From contig NZ_JMLK01000014.1 in the NCBI RefSeq assembly GCF_000686725.1, positions 79,471 through 143,470 of the forward strand: a stretch of 64,000 nucleotides of DNA, read 5' to 3'. The translations under genes were made by a program, and so were the position numbers. Numbering within the stretch: the first letter of the stretch is position 1; the number at the start of each line of letters is the position of its first letter. This stretch comes from Clostridium akagii DSM 12554 (GTDB lineage Bacteria; Bacillota; Clostridia; Clostridiales; Clostridiaceae). Of this stretch, positions 17,279 to 27,066 are shown piece by piece. A model generated the notes under the pieces. That model was not told where the DNA came from. It ran no database searches and saw nothing but the letters and a program-made list of their open reading frames with translations.

Positions 17279-17429
17279 GTTAATCAACTCCTTAACCTAT
17301 TTTAACATATTAACTTGATAAAAGTAAGTAGCTTATTAAATAATACACAATAATACTATAGTACTTTATATTTATTAACATATAATTTATGATTTTGTAG
17401 ATACTAGATAATAAAAGGTGGTGATTACC

Positions 17430-18953
17430 ATTAAGAGTATTCTTAGGTCTATATTTTCATTAAATGATAGTAAATCAGATATAACTAAAGATCACAATCA
17501 CACTGATAATATTCCGCAAAATGTATCAAATATATTAGAAGAAAACGAAAAATATTTAAGGGAAATTTTCTCAAATTGTTTTGACATAACTATTAGAAAA
17601 ATAAGTCTTTTTGATTTGAAACTCGGAAGATGCCTTTTAGTATATATAAATGAAATGGTTGACGAAAAACATTTAGAAAATAATCTTATTTCAAAATTAA
17701 CTACAAATTCAAATTTAGTTCTTGATGAGGCTAGCATTGAGGAAACAATTAAATATTATTTAGGCATACGTGAAAACAATATTTTTTCTAATTTTCCAGA
17801 ATGTATAGATTCTATTTTAAACGGTAAAGTGGTCTTATTTATTGATAACTTTAATAAAGCTTTTTCCATAAATTTAAAAAGCAAACTTGGTAGGGAGATA
17901 TCTGAACCAAAGGTTGAATCGGTTCTAAGAGGTCCAAGGGATGGTTTTACAGAGTCGCTAGCACAAAATATAGCTCTAATTAGAACTAGAGTTAGAAATT
18001 CAAAACTAAAAACAGAACTTTTTAATATTGGAAGAGAAACGAAAACAGATTTGGCTATTATGTATTTATCTGGAACTGCAGATGAAAAAGTTCTTACAGA
18101 ACTGCGAGAGAGACTAAATAAAATAAATTTAGAAGCTGTCATAGACTCCAATTATATTATTGAAAATATTGAAGATGATTACTTAACTCTTTTTCCATTA
18201 GTATTTAGAACTGAAAGACCAGATGTAGCCTCTATGAAATTATTTGAAGGTAAAGTAGTTATTATTTTAAATAATAGTCCTGTGGTTCTAAGTATTCCAT
18301 CACTTTTTATAGAGTATATGCAATCCCCGGAAGATTATTATATGAAATACTTTTTTTCGACTTTAAACAGATTTATAAGGTACTTGTCATTTTTTGTATC
18401 ATCTATGCTTCCTGGTCTTTATGTTGGAATAATAAGTTTTCATCAAGAGCTTATACCCACCTCACTTGCAATAACAATAATAACTGCACGTTCCCATATA
18501 CCACTTCCTGCCTTTTTTGAGTGTCTGGTTTTGCTTATAGCCTATGAAACATTAAGAGAGGCTGGTGCACGAATGCCACGACAACTTGGTCAGACCTTGA
18601 GTATTGTTGGAACCTTAATTATAGGAGATGCCGCTATTAATGCAGGGCTAGTCAGTGCTTTGATGATAGTTGTAGTCGCTTTTTCTGGAACCGCACTTTT
18701 TGCAATATCATCTCAAGAAATGTACACTGCTATCTCTATTGTTAGATTTATTTTTCTTATTCTGGGAGGTTTTACTGGAATGGTTGGACTTATATGTGGA
18801 ATGTTAATACTTGATATTTATCTTGTTTCTCGGCGTTCCTTTGGCATTCCGTACATGTATCCTCTATGCCCATTTAATCTTTCAAAGAACAGAGATGTAT
18901 TACTAAGAATACCTTTGTGGAAATTGGATAAAAAAAATAGACCATTAAGATAA
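17430..18953 (+). CDS. Spore germinant receptor A subunit (GerA family)
   Basis: Inner-membrane germinant receptor subunit of about 508 residues. A hydrophilic N-terminal half of about 290 residues includes ESVLRGPRDGFTESLAQNIALIRTR, split here as VLRGPRDGF and ESLAQN, a GerA hallmark. A C-terminal membrane domain of about five spans follows (IPLPAFFECLVLLIAYE, REAGARMPRQLGQ). The start is ambiguous. The AAAAGGTGG ribosome site overlaps in-frame GTG codons at 17418 and 17421, while a rare ATT at 17430 is ideally spaced (8 nt) and is used here. First gene of an A-C-B operon expected to be expressed in the forespore. Confidence 0.92.
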   Translation: MKSILRSIFSLNDSKSDITKDHNHTDNIPQNVSNILEENEKYLREIFSNCFDITIRKISLFDLKLGRCLLVYINEMVDEKHLENNLISKLTTNSNLVLDEASIEETIKYYLGIRENNIFSNFPECIDSILNGKVVLFIDNFNKAFSINLKSKLGREISEPKVESVLRGPRDGFTESLAQNIALIRTRVRNSKLKTELFNIGRETKTDLAIMYLSGTADEKVLTELRERLNKINLEAVIDSNYIIENIEDDYLTLFPLVFRTERPDVASMKLFEGKVVIILNNSPVVLSIPSLFIEYMQSPEDYYMKYFFSTLNRFIRYLSFFVSSMLPGLYVGIISFHQELIPTSLAITIITARSHIPLPAFFECLVLLIAYETLREAGARMPRQLGQTLSIVGTLIIGDAAINAGLVSALMIVVVAFSGTALFAISSQEMYTAISIVRFIFLILGGFTGMVGLICGMLILDIYLVSRRSFGIPYMYPLCPFNLSKNRDVLLRIPLWKLDKKNRPLR

Positions 18954-18974
18954 GGCATGTGAAAAGAGGGTTTT

Positions 18975-20141
18975 ATGAATACTTTTATAAATGCTATAAA
19001 AAAGCAAGTAATAATATTAATAATTATTATATTGTCCTCTACTGGACTCACTGGTTGCGCTGATAGTTCTCAAATTGAACAAACTGCCATTGTGCTAGCC
19101 CTTGGTTTTGACGCATCTAAAAATGGAGTAACTGTAACAATGCAAATTTTAAGAAATCAGGGTAGTCCACAACTGCCCAAAGTTGATATTTATACTGGTA
19201 ATGCTACGGATGCAGATTCTGCTATATACAAGATAAGAAGTGAAGTTGGTAAAAAGTTCCTTTACTCACATCTTAAATGTTTTATAATTGGTGAAACTAT
19301 AGCCCTAAAAAGTATTGCTCCGCTGCTAGATGTAACCCTTAGGTTTAGTGAAATAAGACCTACTGTTCCACTGCTAGTAACAAAAGGCAATGCTTCGGAT
19401 ATAATTAAAACTAACTCAAAAGATAATACAATTTCATCCCTTTCCATTGAAAATGCTATAGATGTTCAAAAAAAATTAGGTTATAGTGCTTCCTCTACAA
19501 ATTTAAATTTTGCAACAAGTATAAACACTCCCCCAAACATAACCTCATGTAGTGTTATTGATATTGATAAAAATTATTTCGAGCAAGGCACTGATGGTAA
19601 TGCTACCTGCTATACTTTTCCAGGTAATGCTGTGTTTAGAAAAGATAAGCTTATTGGATATATGGATTCTAACGAAGTAAGGGGGCTAAATTGGACTCGT
19701 GGGAAAATTCGTTGGGGGAACCTTAAAATAGAAACTTTAGATAAAAAACCTTTAAATCTTGATATTAGGAGAAGTAGCTGTAAAAGAACTGTATCAATTA
19801 AAAATGGTAAAATTATTTTTAGACTTAACATTAAAGTTGATTCTGCAATTCGAGATATGGCAGGGAATACAGATCCTAATAAAAACCCTAATTTGCTGCT
19901 AGTGCTAGAAGCAAGAGAGAATGAAGCTATACGTTCTGAAGTTAAACTTGCTATAGATGATGCTCAAAATGTGCTACGAGCAGATGTTTTTGATTTTGGT
20001 GATTTGCTGTACAAAACCCACCCAAAAGAGTGGTCTAAATTAAAAGAGAATTGGACTAAAATATTTCCAAATGTTCCTATTGAAGTGACGGTTGACTCTA
20101 ACATTACCCAAACAGGAACCATTGCAAAACCACAATCCTAG
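18975..20141 (+). CDS. Spore germinant receptor C subunit lipoprotein (GerC family)
   Basis: Lipoprotein of 388 residues. The signal peptide ends in the lipobox LTGC (residues about 24-27), so it is anchored on the outer face of the spore inner membrane. GerAC-type blocks include IEQTAIVLALGFDASKNG near the N-terminus, KKFLYSHLKCFIIGE, FRKDKLIGYMDSNEVRGLNW and the C-terminal DVFDFGDLLYKTHPKEW. The gene follows GerA by 21 nt and precedes GerB by 20 nt. The order A-C-B differs from the A-B-C of Bacillus gerA. Confidence 0.93.
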   Translation: MNTFINAIKKQVIILIIIILSSTGLTGCADSSQIEQTAIVLALGFDASKNGVTVTMQILRNQGSPQLPKVDIYTGNATDADSAIYKIRSEVGKKFLYSHLKCFIIGETIALKSIAPLLDVTLRFSEIRPTVPLLVTKGNASDIIKTNSKDNTISSLSIENAIDVQKKLGYSASSTNLNFATSINTPPNITSCSVIDIDKNYFEQGTDGNATCYTFPGNAVFRKDKLIGYMDSNEVRGLNWTRGKIRWGNLKIETLDKKPLNLDIRRSSCKRTVSIKNGKIIFRLNIKVDSAIRDMAGNTDPNKNPNLLLVLEARENEAIRSEVKLAIDDAQNVLRADVFDFGDLLYKTHPKEWSKLKENWTKIFPNVPIEVTVDSNITQTGTIAKPQS

Positions 20142-20161
20142 ATAGAAATGGGAGTGAAACT

Positions 20162-21271
20162 ATGAGAGAAAAAATCACGGCACATCAGTTACTTTCAATT
20201 ATGATATTGTTACCTTATGGAAGCGCTGTGTTGTTTTTTTTAACACCTGAAACCAAACAAAATATATGGTTTGCTTTAATGTTTTATGCTATTGTGGCTT
20301 TGCTTTTTCAATTTATTTATACAAATATATATAAAAACTATCCGGGTGAAAGCATAGTCACATATATGCCTAAAATATATGGTAAAATATTAGGATCAAT
20401 TATAAGCATGATGTACATTGTATATTTCGTATATCTAGCAGGTCGGGTTCTTAGAGATTTTCTAGAACTTATAAGGACTTTTACTATGCCCCGCACTCCT
20501 ATACTTTTTACTGGCGCCTTGATAACAGTAACAATAATATATGGTGTTTTTAAAGGTTTAGAAAATATTGCGAGTATTGCAGAAATTTTTCTCATTATTG
20601 TGCTGATTTCCTCACTGGCTTTATTACTATTAATAGCTGTAACTGGAGATGTTATACATCCAAGCAATCTTCTACCTGTTTTAGAAGACGGTATTCTACC
20701 TGTTATATCTAAAGGTTGGAAACTAGCATCTTTTCCCTATGGTGAATTCATAGTTTTAACTATGTTTTATCCCTATGTTATTGAGCAAAATAAAATAAGA
20801 AAAGCTCTTTTTTTTGGGTGTATTTCAGAAGGACTAATACTAACTATTAATAACATACTGTTTATTGTTACTTTGGGTGTAAGTTTCGCCACTACAAACA
20901 ATTTTCCTTTATTTGAAACCTTAAGACTCGTACACATAGGTGAGTTTTTAAGTCGTCTAGACATATTATATGTGATACTGTTATTAGAAGGTGCCTTTTT
21001 TAAAATAAGTCTTTGCCTGTATGCTGCTATATTAGGTACCACTCAGTTGTTTAAAATAAATAATAAAGATTGGGGCGCATTATGCATATTATTTGGAATA
21101 ATAATGCTTACAATTTCCCTGTCAATTGCTAAAAACTACCCTGAACATATAAAAATAGGTCTGGCTTTAATAATTAATACAATAAATTTACCTATCCAAA
21201 TATACATCCCTACAATAACATTCTTATTTATAAATATTAAAAACTTTCTGTGCTCAAGATCTCACAATTAA
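20162..21271 (+). CDS. Spore germinant receptor B subunit (GerB family)
   Basis: Polytopic membrane protein of 369 residues with about ten hydrophobic spans, a single-component amino-acid-permease-like fold. Family features are ITAHQLLSIMILLPYGSAVLF at the start (split: ITAHQLLSI, LPYGSAV), the YPGESIVTYMPKIYGK segment, and LPVLEDGILPVISKGWK in the middle. It is the likely germinant-binding subunit. ATG at 20162 has GGGAGTG upstream. Last gene of the operon; no clear terminator hairpin was seen before copy C of the intergenic repeat. Confidence 0.93.
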   Translation: MREKITAHQLLSIMILLPYGSAVLFFLTPETKQNIWFALMFYAIVALLFQFIYTNIYKNYPGESIVTYMPKIYGKILGSIISMMYIVYFVYLAGRVLRDFLELIRTFTMPRTPILFTGALITVTIIYGVFKGLENIASIAEIFLIIVLISSLALLLLIAVTGDVIHPSNLLPVLEDGILPVISKGWKLASFPYGEFIVLTMFYPYVIEQNKIRKALFFGCISEGLILTINNILFIVTLGVSFATTNNFPLFETLRLVHIGEFLSRLDILYVILLLEGAFFKISLCLYAAILGTTQLFKINNKDWGALCILFGIIMLTISLSIAKNYPEHIKIGLALIINTINLPIQIYIPTITFLFINIKNFLCSRSHN

Positions 21272-21318
21272 ATTATATTTCTATGCTCTGCATCTATTTA
21301 CATTAAACTCACACAACC

Positions 21319-21345
21319 TGCTCGTCTGTTTTGCGAGAGATGTCT
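21319..21345 (+). repeat. Intergenic repeat, partial copy C
   Basis: 27 nt matching the right part of copy B at 22 of 27 positions (core GTCTGTTTTGCG, ending ATGTCT). It lies between gerB and the ABC-F gene. Confidence 0.45.
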
Positions 21346-21396
21346 AATTGTGTTATCATTAGTAAGTAAAATATATTAACGTTGGAAGGACTAAAT

Positions 21397-23277
21397 ATGA
21401 ATTTATTAAGCATAGAGAACATATCAAAGAGCTACAGTGAAAAAATCTTATTTGATAACTTAAACCTTGGAATAGACGAGGGTGATAAAATAGGTGTAAT
21501 TGGCGTAAACGGAACCGGAAAGTCAACATTACTAAAAATAATAGCAGGCCTTGAAACTCCTGATAAAGGAAATATTACAAAGATAAAATCTCTAATTATA
21601 GAATATTTACCTCAAATACCAAAGTTCTCTCCAGATGCTTCTGTACTTAACCAAGTTTTCAGAGGTGATTCAAAGTCCATTAAGCTACTTCGGGAATACG
21701 AAGCTGCTATGGCTGACATGAATACCCCTAGTGAAAAGTTAATGGAACTATCTGGGGAAATGGACTCACAAGGTCTTTGGAACCTTGAAAGTGAAGCAAA
21801 ATCCATACTAACTCAACTTGGTGTAAATAATTTTACAGAAAAGATAGGAAACTTGTCTGGTGGTCAGAAAAAAAGGGTTGCCCTAGTTTCTGCACTATTA
21901 AATCCTTCTGATTTATTGATTTTAGATGAGCCTACTAATCATCTTGATAATGATACTATAGACTGGCTGGAACAATATCTAAATAAGAGAAAAGGCGCCT
22001 TACTCATGATAACCCATGACAGATATTTTTTAGATAGGGTTGCACATGAGATCGTTGAACTTGATAACGGTACACTTTACACTTATTCAGGAAATTACAG
22101 TAGCTTTTTAGAACAAAAATTGGAGAGAGAAGCTATACAAGAAGGTACTCAACAAAAGCAGAAGAGCCTTTTAAGAAATGAATTAGCTTGGATAAGACGT
22201 GGTGCCCAGGCCAGAAGTACGAAACAAAAAGCAAGAATTGACCGTTTTGATAAATTAAAAGAAGATGTAAATTCCGTTTCAAACGAAAAGGTTGAAATAT
22301 CTCTTGCTGGAAGCCGTCTTGGAAAAAAAGTTATTGAAATTGAACATATTAGCAAAAGCTTTGGTCCTAGAACTCTAATTAAAGACTTTAGTTATATATT
22401 ATCCAGGAAAGATAGAATTGGAATCGTAGGTCCAAACGGAAGCGGAAAATCTACACTTATAAATATCTTATGCAGAAAGCTTACGCCTGATAGCGGTGAA
22501 ATTATTACAGGAGAAACCGTAAAAATCGGGCTATTTTCTCAAGATGTCAGGGGCATGAATGAAGATTTAAGAGTTATAGAATATATAAAAGAAGGGGCAG
22601 AAATACTAACTACTGCTGATGGTACTAAGGTTACTGCTTCACAAATGTTAGAAAAATTTTTATTTCCAAAAGATTTGCAATGGGATCCAATTTCTAAGCT
22701 TTCCGGAGGAGAAAAAAGGAGACTATTTTTGCTAAGAGTTCTAATGGAAGCTCCTAACGTTCTGCTACTAGATGAACCTACAAATGATTTAGACATTGCA
22801 ACTCTCGCTATCTTAGAGGATTATATAGACCATTTTGCTGGTGCTGTAGTTTCAGTATCCCATGATAGATATTTTCTTGATAGAACTGTTGGAAAGATAT
22901 TTTTATTTGAAGGAAACGGAAAAGTATCCTTCCACACTGGAAATTATTCAGATTTAAACTATGAACTTATGCACAAAGGGGATAAAGTAGCTAACAAACC
23001 TGTGGATAAAAATAAAGAAACTGATAATAAACCTAAAGAAAAAGCACTTAAATTTACCTTCAAAGAAAAAACGGAATATGATCAAATAGATTCAATAATT
23101 GCAAACCTTGAAGAAAAAATAGAAAAATTTCAAAAGCAAATAGATGGTGAAACCACTGATTATGTGGCGATTGAAAAGTATATGGATGAAAAATCAAAGG
23201 CTGAAAAAAAGCTTGAAAAAAAGATGGAACGTTGGGTTTATCTAAATGAACTTTCAGACAGAATTAAGAATCAGTAA
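21397..23277 (+). CDS. ABC-F family ATPase (Uup/EttA-like ribosome-associated)
   Basis: Soluble tandem ATPase of 626 residues with no membrane domain. Domain 1 has Walker A GVNGTGKST, signature LSGGQKKR and LLILDEPTNHLD; domain 2 has GPNGSGKST, LSGGEKRR and LLLDEPTNDLD. The inter-domain linker is charged and helical (IRRGAQARSTKQKARI), as in translation-factor ABC-F proteins. A C-terminal extension of about 75 charged residues predicts a coiled coil, as in Uup and some antibiotic-resistance factors. ATG 21397 has GGAAGGA 7 nt upstream. Housekeeping ribosome rescue or antibiotic protection cannot be separated by eye. Confidence 0.93.
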   Translation: MNLLSIENISKSYSEKILFDNLNLGIDEGDKIGVIGVNGTGKSTLLKIIAGLETPDKGNITKIKSLIIEYLPQIPKFSPDASVLNQVFRGDSKSIKLLREYEAAMADMNTPSEKLMELSGEMDSQGLWNLESEAKSILTQLGVNNFTEKIGNLSGGQKKRVALVSALLNPSDLLILDEPTNHLDNDTIDWLEQYLNKRKGALLMITHDRYFLDRVAHEIVELDNGTLYTYSGNYSSFLEQKLEREAIQEGTQQKQKSLLRNELAWIRRGAQARSTKQKARIDRFDKLKEDVNSVSNEKVEISLAGSRLGKKVIEIEHISKSFGPRTLIKDFSYILSRKDRIGIVGPNGSGKSTLINILCRKLTPDSGEIITGETVKIGLFSQDVRGMNEDLRVIEYIKEGAEILTTADGTKVTASQMLEKFLFPKDLQWDPISKLSGGEKRRLFLLRVLMEAPNVLLLDEPTNDLDIATLAILEDYIDHFAGAVVSVSHDRYFLDRTVGKIFLFEGNGKVSFHTGNYSDLNYELMHKGDKVANKPVDKNKETDNKPKEKALKFTFKEKTEYDQIDSIIANLEEKIEKFQKQIDGETTDYVAIEKYMDEKSKAEKKLEKKMERWVYLNELSDRIKNQ

Positions 23278-23334
23278 CAATCCTCAAAAGCAGTGAAAAG
23301 TTAAAACTGTCATAGTTGTTTAAAAAAGTTTATA

Positions 23335-23374
23335 AGCAAGTGGATTTGTTTTTTGCAAATCGGCTTGCCTTTTT
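23335..23374 (+). terminator. Terminator of the ABC-F gene
   Basis: 14-bp stem with two mismatches (23335-23348 and 23356-23369), T-rich loop and a TTTTT tail on the plus strand. Confidence 0.75.
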
Positions 23375-23426
23375 AAGTGCATTTATAAACCACTATGTTA
23401 GACCAAATTATTATCTATATAAACTT

Positions 23427-24017
23427 TTAACTCATTTGCGCATTTAGTTTGATTCCTTCTAATACATAGTTTATTAGCTTTGTTACAAAAGTGTCATCAA
23501 GTTTTTCCCCAGTTATCAATAATCTATAGAATACCGGTCCCCAAATTAAATCTATAGTTAACTCTATATCCAGATCTTCTCTTAATTCTCTTCTTGAAAT
23601 TCCACGTTCTAAAATTTGTTTTGAAATGCTTCGACGAGGCTTAAAATATGCTTTACGATATACATCCGCTAGTTTTGGATCAAACTGTCCTTCAGCTATT
23701 ATTTCAGTGATTACATTTCCCTCTCTGCTCATTAGAAATTTTACAAAATTATTGACTTGAATGAACATATCATCAATAGTTGATCCTGTATTAGGTATTG
23801 GAAGTTTAACCTTAGTAGCGTTTAAGAAACCATCCATAACAACATCAGCTTTATTTGTCCACCATTTATAAATAGTAGCCTTGCTAACCTCAGCTCTTTC
23901 AGCAATCTTTTCAACAGTTACCGCTCCAAATCCATTTTCAATTAATAAGTCATATGAAGCAGTTAAAATATCTGTTTTTGTCTTTTCAGAACGAGGACGC
24001 CCTAATTTTTTATCCAT
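23427..24017 (-). CDS. TetR-family repressor of the divergent MFS gene
   Basis: Repressor of 196 residues. The HTH is at the N-terminus (TKTDILTASYDLLIENGFG, then VEKIAERAEVSKATIYKWW), preceded by GRPRSEK. The C-terminal half is a ligand-binding helical domain with LTIDLIWGPVFYRLLITGE, common in efflux-controlling TetR proteins of the AcrR C-terminal type. Divergent from an MFS exporter whose promoter contains two palindromes, so it very likely represses that gene and itself. Confidence 0.92.
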   Translation of the reverse strand: MDKKLGRPRSEKTKTDILTASYDLLIENGFGAVTVEKIAERAEVSKATIYKWWTNKADVVMDGFLNATKVKLPIPNTGSTIDDMFIQVNNFVKFLMSREGNVITEIIAEGQFDPKLADVYRKAYFKPRRSISKQILERGISRRELREDLDIELTIDLIWGPVFYRLLITGEKLDDTFVTKLINYVLEGIKLNAQMS

Positions 24018-24137
24018 TACGAATAACCTCCTTATATTATTGTAAATTTGAATACTATACGTACATTATACCTTAAAAGTTCACACTTTACTTATAGAAC
24101 CTAAATAATATTAATTATAAAAAAATTAATATTATGC

Positions 24138-24190
24138 TTTACAATACTAAACGTTTAGTATATTATATAAATATAAACTAAACGTTTAGT
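24138..24190 (+). promoter_or_regulatory. MFS promoter with two TetR operators
   Basis: TTTACA (24138-24143) and TATTAT (24161-24166) are 17 nt apart. The spacer is filled by operator 1, a perfect 18-bp palindrome ATACTAAACGTTTAGTAT (24144-24161). Operator 2, ACTAAACGTTTAGT (24177-24190), covers the start of transcription. Centres are 31 bp apart, three helical turns. Binding by the adjacent TetR product is inferred. Confidence 0.8.
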
Positions 24191-24232
24191 ATTTGTATTT
24201 AATAAATGAGGATTATAAAAGGAGTGGAAATT

Positions 24233-25417
24233 ATGGAAAACTTAAATAATGATTTTGTAGAAAACAAACCTGTATTAAATAATTTATTAATTATGGTTAT
24301 GGCCATAGCTTGTGGGCTCACTGTAGCAAATTTATATTATATACAACCCTTGCTAGGAGATATAGCTAAGACCTTTAATGTTAGTGAAATTAGTGTGGGC
24401 TATGCTGCAATGCTTACACAACTAGGATATGCGGTTGGAATGATATTTATATTACCTCTTGGAGACATAAAAGAAAGAAGAAATTTAATAACTGTGATGT
24501 TAGGATTTTCAATAGTCGCTCTTACAAGTATGTTTTTTTCGCATAATATATTTATGCTGATAATTTCTTCTTTTGCAGTTGGATTTACCTCAATCGTTCC
24601 TCAGCTTATTATCCCTTTGGCTGCTCAGTTATCAAACCCAAATGAGAGAGGTCGAATAATAGGAACAGTAATGAGTGGTTTATTAATCGGTATATTAGTA
24701 TCACGTACATTTAGTGGTATTTTGGGTGGATACCTTGGATGGAGAATAGTATATATTATTGCAGCAATTATGATGATAATTCTTATGGTAGCTTTAAGAA
24801 AATTAATACCAATATGTAAACCCGTTTCTAGCATTAAATATATTGAGTTATTAAAATCAATGATTCAATTAATTAAAACCCAATCGGTTTTAAGAGAAGC
24901 GTCCATTAATGGAGCTATGATGTTTGCATCTTTCAGTGCATTTTGGACATCACTTATATTTTTACTTGAAAGCTCTCATTATAACATGGGCTCTCAGGCG
25001 GCTGGTTTATTCGGATTAGTTGGAATCAGCGGTGCTTTAGCTGCTCCATTGGTTGGAAAAATAGCTGATAAGAAGGGTCCTAGATTTATCACCAAAATAA
25101 GTATAATTTTAGTGATAATATCTTATATATTCTTCCTGTTATTTGGATTTAAAATATGGGGACTTATTTTAGGAGTTATATTACTTGATTTAGGAGTTCA
25201 ATCCGGTAATGTTTCCAATCAAACCAGAGTACATTCTCTAAATGAAGAAATGCGTAACAGAATTAATACTGTATATATGGTAAGTTTTTTTCTAGGAGGA
25301 GCATTGGGGTCTTTTCTAGGGTCTTATAGTTACGCACACTTTGGATGGTATGGAGTTTGCATTTTTGGAATAACAACTCAAATTATAGCGGTAATTGTTC
25401 ATAGAGCTGCAAAATAG
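24233..25417 (+). CDS. MFS transporter (DHA-type drug/metabolite efflux)
   Basis: Twelve-span carrier of 394 residues. Motif A-like segment LPLGDIKERRNLI follows span 2, and VGKIADKKGPRF is the equivalent in the second half. The segment ANLYYIQPLLGDIAKTFNVSE matches the family of putative drug or arabinose-type exporters (YtbD/YdhP class). ATG 24233 has AGGAG 8 nt upstream. Expression is governed by the two TetR operators immediately upstream. Substrate unknown; the divergent TetR arrangement favours export of a toxic compound. Confidence 0.9.
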   Translation: MENLNNDFVENKPVLNNLLIMVMAIACGLTVANLYYIQPLLGDIAKTFNVSEISVGYAAMLTQLGYAVGMIFILPLGDIKERRNLITVMLGFSIVALTSMFFSHNIFMLIISSFAVGFTSIVPQLIIPLAAQLSNPNERGRIIGTVMSGLLIGILVSRTFSGILGGYLGWRIVYIIAAIMMIILMVALRKLIPICKPVSSIKYIELLKSMIQLIKTQSVLREASINGAMMFASFSAFWTSLIFLLESSHYNMGSQAAGLFGLVGISGALAAPLVGKIADKKGPRFITKISIILVIISYIFFLLFGFKIWGLILGVILLDLGVQSGNVSNQTRVHSLNEEMRNRINTVYMVSFFLGGALGSFLGSYSYAHFGWYGVCIFGITTQIIAVIVHRAAK

Positions 25418-25432
25418 TTTTCATAGAATATA

Positions 25433-25473
25433 AAAAACTACTCTAATTTTTGCACATTATTAGAGTAGTTTTT
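25433..25473. terminator. Bidirectional terminator between two MFS genes
   Basis: Perfect 15-bp stem AAAAACTACTCTAAT (25433-25447) with its complement (25459-25473), 11-nt loop. The A and T runs at the ends serve both strands. Confidence 0.9.
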
Positions 25474-25492
25474 CGATTTTATCACTAGCTTG

Positions 25493-26893
25493 TCACTTGC
25501 TTGCTAGGTTGGAGCGTTTTGTTAGGGTTTCTTTCACTTTATTTATGTCATGAGCATTTGTGTTAGCCATTTTAAAATAGCATAGTGCTGATGGAACTAA
25601 AAATACTTGGAATATTATCAGCGTTATAATGTAATTATTAGGTTCAACTTTAAATATTGAAACAAGTGCTAATATATAGCCTACACCAACATTTCCAATT
25701 GTTCTTCCTAAACTATTTGCAAGATTTGCTATACTAAACGCCGCACCTCTGTGCTCAGGAAGATTTACATCTGTTATGAGCGCAAGCCAGTTTGGAGTAT
25801 TAGAAGATTGGGCTGCACTAGCTAAAAGTGCTAATATAAATATTGCTATCATCCATGGATTTATAAATATTTGTTTTATAATGCTTAAAAGTATAGCGTA
25901 AGTACTGCTATTATCCAGTGAAAGTTTATTCATGGGTATAGCAAACATTGCAATGTACAAAGGCATAGTTATAAATACAAAAAATGAAGTTATTAACGCT
26001 CTCCCCTTGTAGCTTTTTCTTTGAACTAAGTCTCCTAGATATCCAAAAAAAGCTGAACTTAACCCTCCTAGTTGCAAGACAGCATAGAGGTATCCCGCTG
26101 CTATGATTGCAGTTTTATTGTCATATCCCTGACTTTGAATTTTTGAAATATATAGAGTTGGAAGCCAAATAAGACTTCCAGTTGTAATATTCATAAAAAA
26201 GCCTTGAAGTAAAAGCAGCATATTGCTCCTCTTTGCTATTATCCCCTTAACCTCACTGAGGTGTATATTATAACTGTATTCACTGCCTTGTTTTATAAGA
26301 TTTTGAAGTTCTGGATCTGATGCACCTAATGTTGGTTCTTTTATGAATATATATAAAAATATTAATAACAGACCTATGATACTTACAATTTCAAAGGGTT
26401 TTCTCCAACTAACTGTAGCACCAATAAGTGAAGCCATTAATGCTCCTAATATCCCACCAAGACCTTGGGACATTCCCCAAAGACTTAGAATCATCCCACG
26501 ATATTTATAGGGTATAAAGTCCGTAAGTACACTAAATCCAATGGAAGCTATGCACCCTAGTCCGATCCCTGTACAAATTTGGGATATTAAAAGTTCTAAA
26601 TAATTATTACTTCTTGAGGTGAAAAATACTGATACTGACCAGATAATTGTACCAAACATAATAAGTCTTTTTCTGTTGTATTTTCCTGCTGCATACCCCC
26701 ATAAAATGGAGGAAACTGCTGTAACCAAGATATTTATTGCAGATACAATACCCAGCGCTGCTATTGGTACTTTTAAATCCTTTGCAATAGACGAAAATAA
26801 TGGAGGAAATAATCCAATTATAATATTATCAAAGGCTGCTAATGCCACAAAAACAAATATAGTATATATACTTCTCATATTGTTTTTTTTCAT
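25493..26893 (-). CDS. MFS transporter of unknown substrate
   Basis: Major facilitator of about 466 residues with twelve predicted spans. The loop 2-3 segment is WGYAAGKYNRKRLIM, and a charged central loop of about 50 residues precedes span 7. N-terminal MKKNNMRSIYTIFVFVALAAF. The ATG at 26893 lies 14 nt after GAGGAG, which is longer than usual; an in-frame GTG at 26908 touches that site. It ends at a TGA supplied by an AAGTGACAAG repeat. Its neighbour upstream is oleate hydratase, about 170 nt away with no shared operon evidence. No substrate can be assigned. Confidence 0.88.
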   Translation of the reverse strand: MKKNNMRSIYTIFVFVALAAFDNIIIGLFPPLFSSIAKDLKVPIAALGIVSAINILVTAVSSILWGYAAGKYNRKRLIMFGTIIWSVSVFFTSRSNNYLELLISQICTGIGLGCIASIGFSVLTDFIPYKYRGMILSLWGMSQGLGGILGALMASLIGATVSWRKPFEIVSIIGLLLIFLYIFIKEPTLGASDPELQNLIKQGSEYSYNIHLSEVKGIIAKRSNMLLLLQGFFMNITTGSLIWLPTLYISKIQSQGYDNKTAIIAAGYLYAVLQLGGLSSAFFGYLGDLVQRKSYKGRALITSFFVFITMPLYIAMFAIPMNKLSLDNSSTYAILLSIIKQIFINPWMIAIFILALLASAAQSSNTPNWLALITDVNLPEHRGAAFSIANLANSLGRTIGNVGVGYILALVSIFKVEPNNYIITLIIFQVFLVPSALCYFKMANTNAHDINKVKETLTKRSNLASK

Positions 26894-27066
26894 AGATAAA
26901 AAAATCACTCCTCAACTGCTTTCATGCATCTTAAAAAGAATAGCCACTATACTTATTCTCTCTTTATAATGCCTTTCCTCTATTTAAGAAATTATGTTGT
27001 TAGTCTATTTTATTATCTCCAAAAAACATTAAATTTAGATTAAATTTAATTTAACATTTAAAATAT

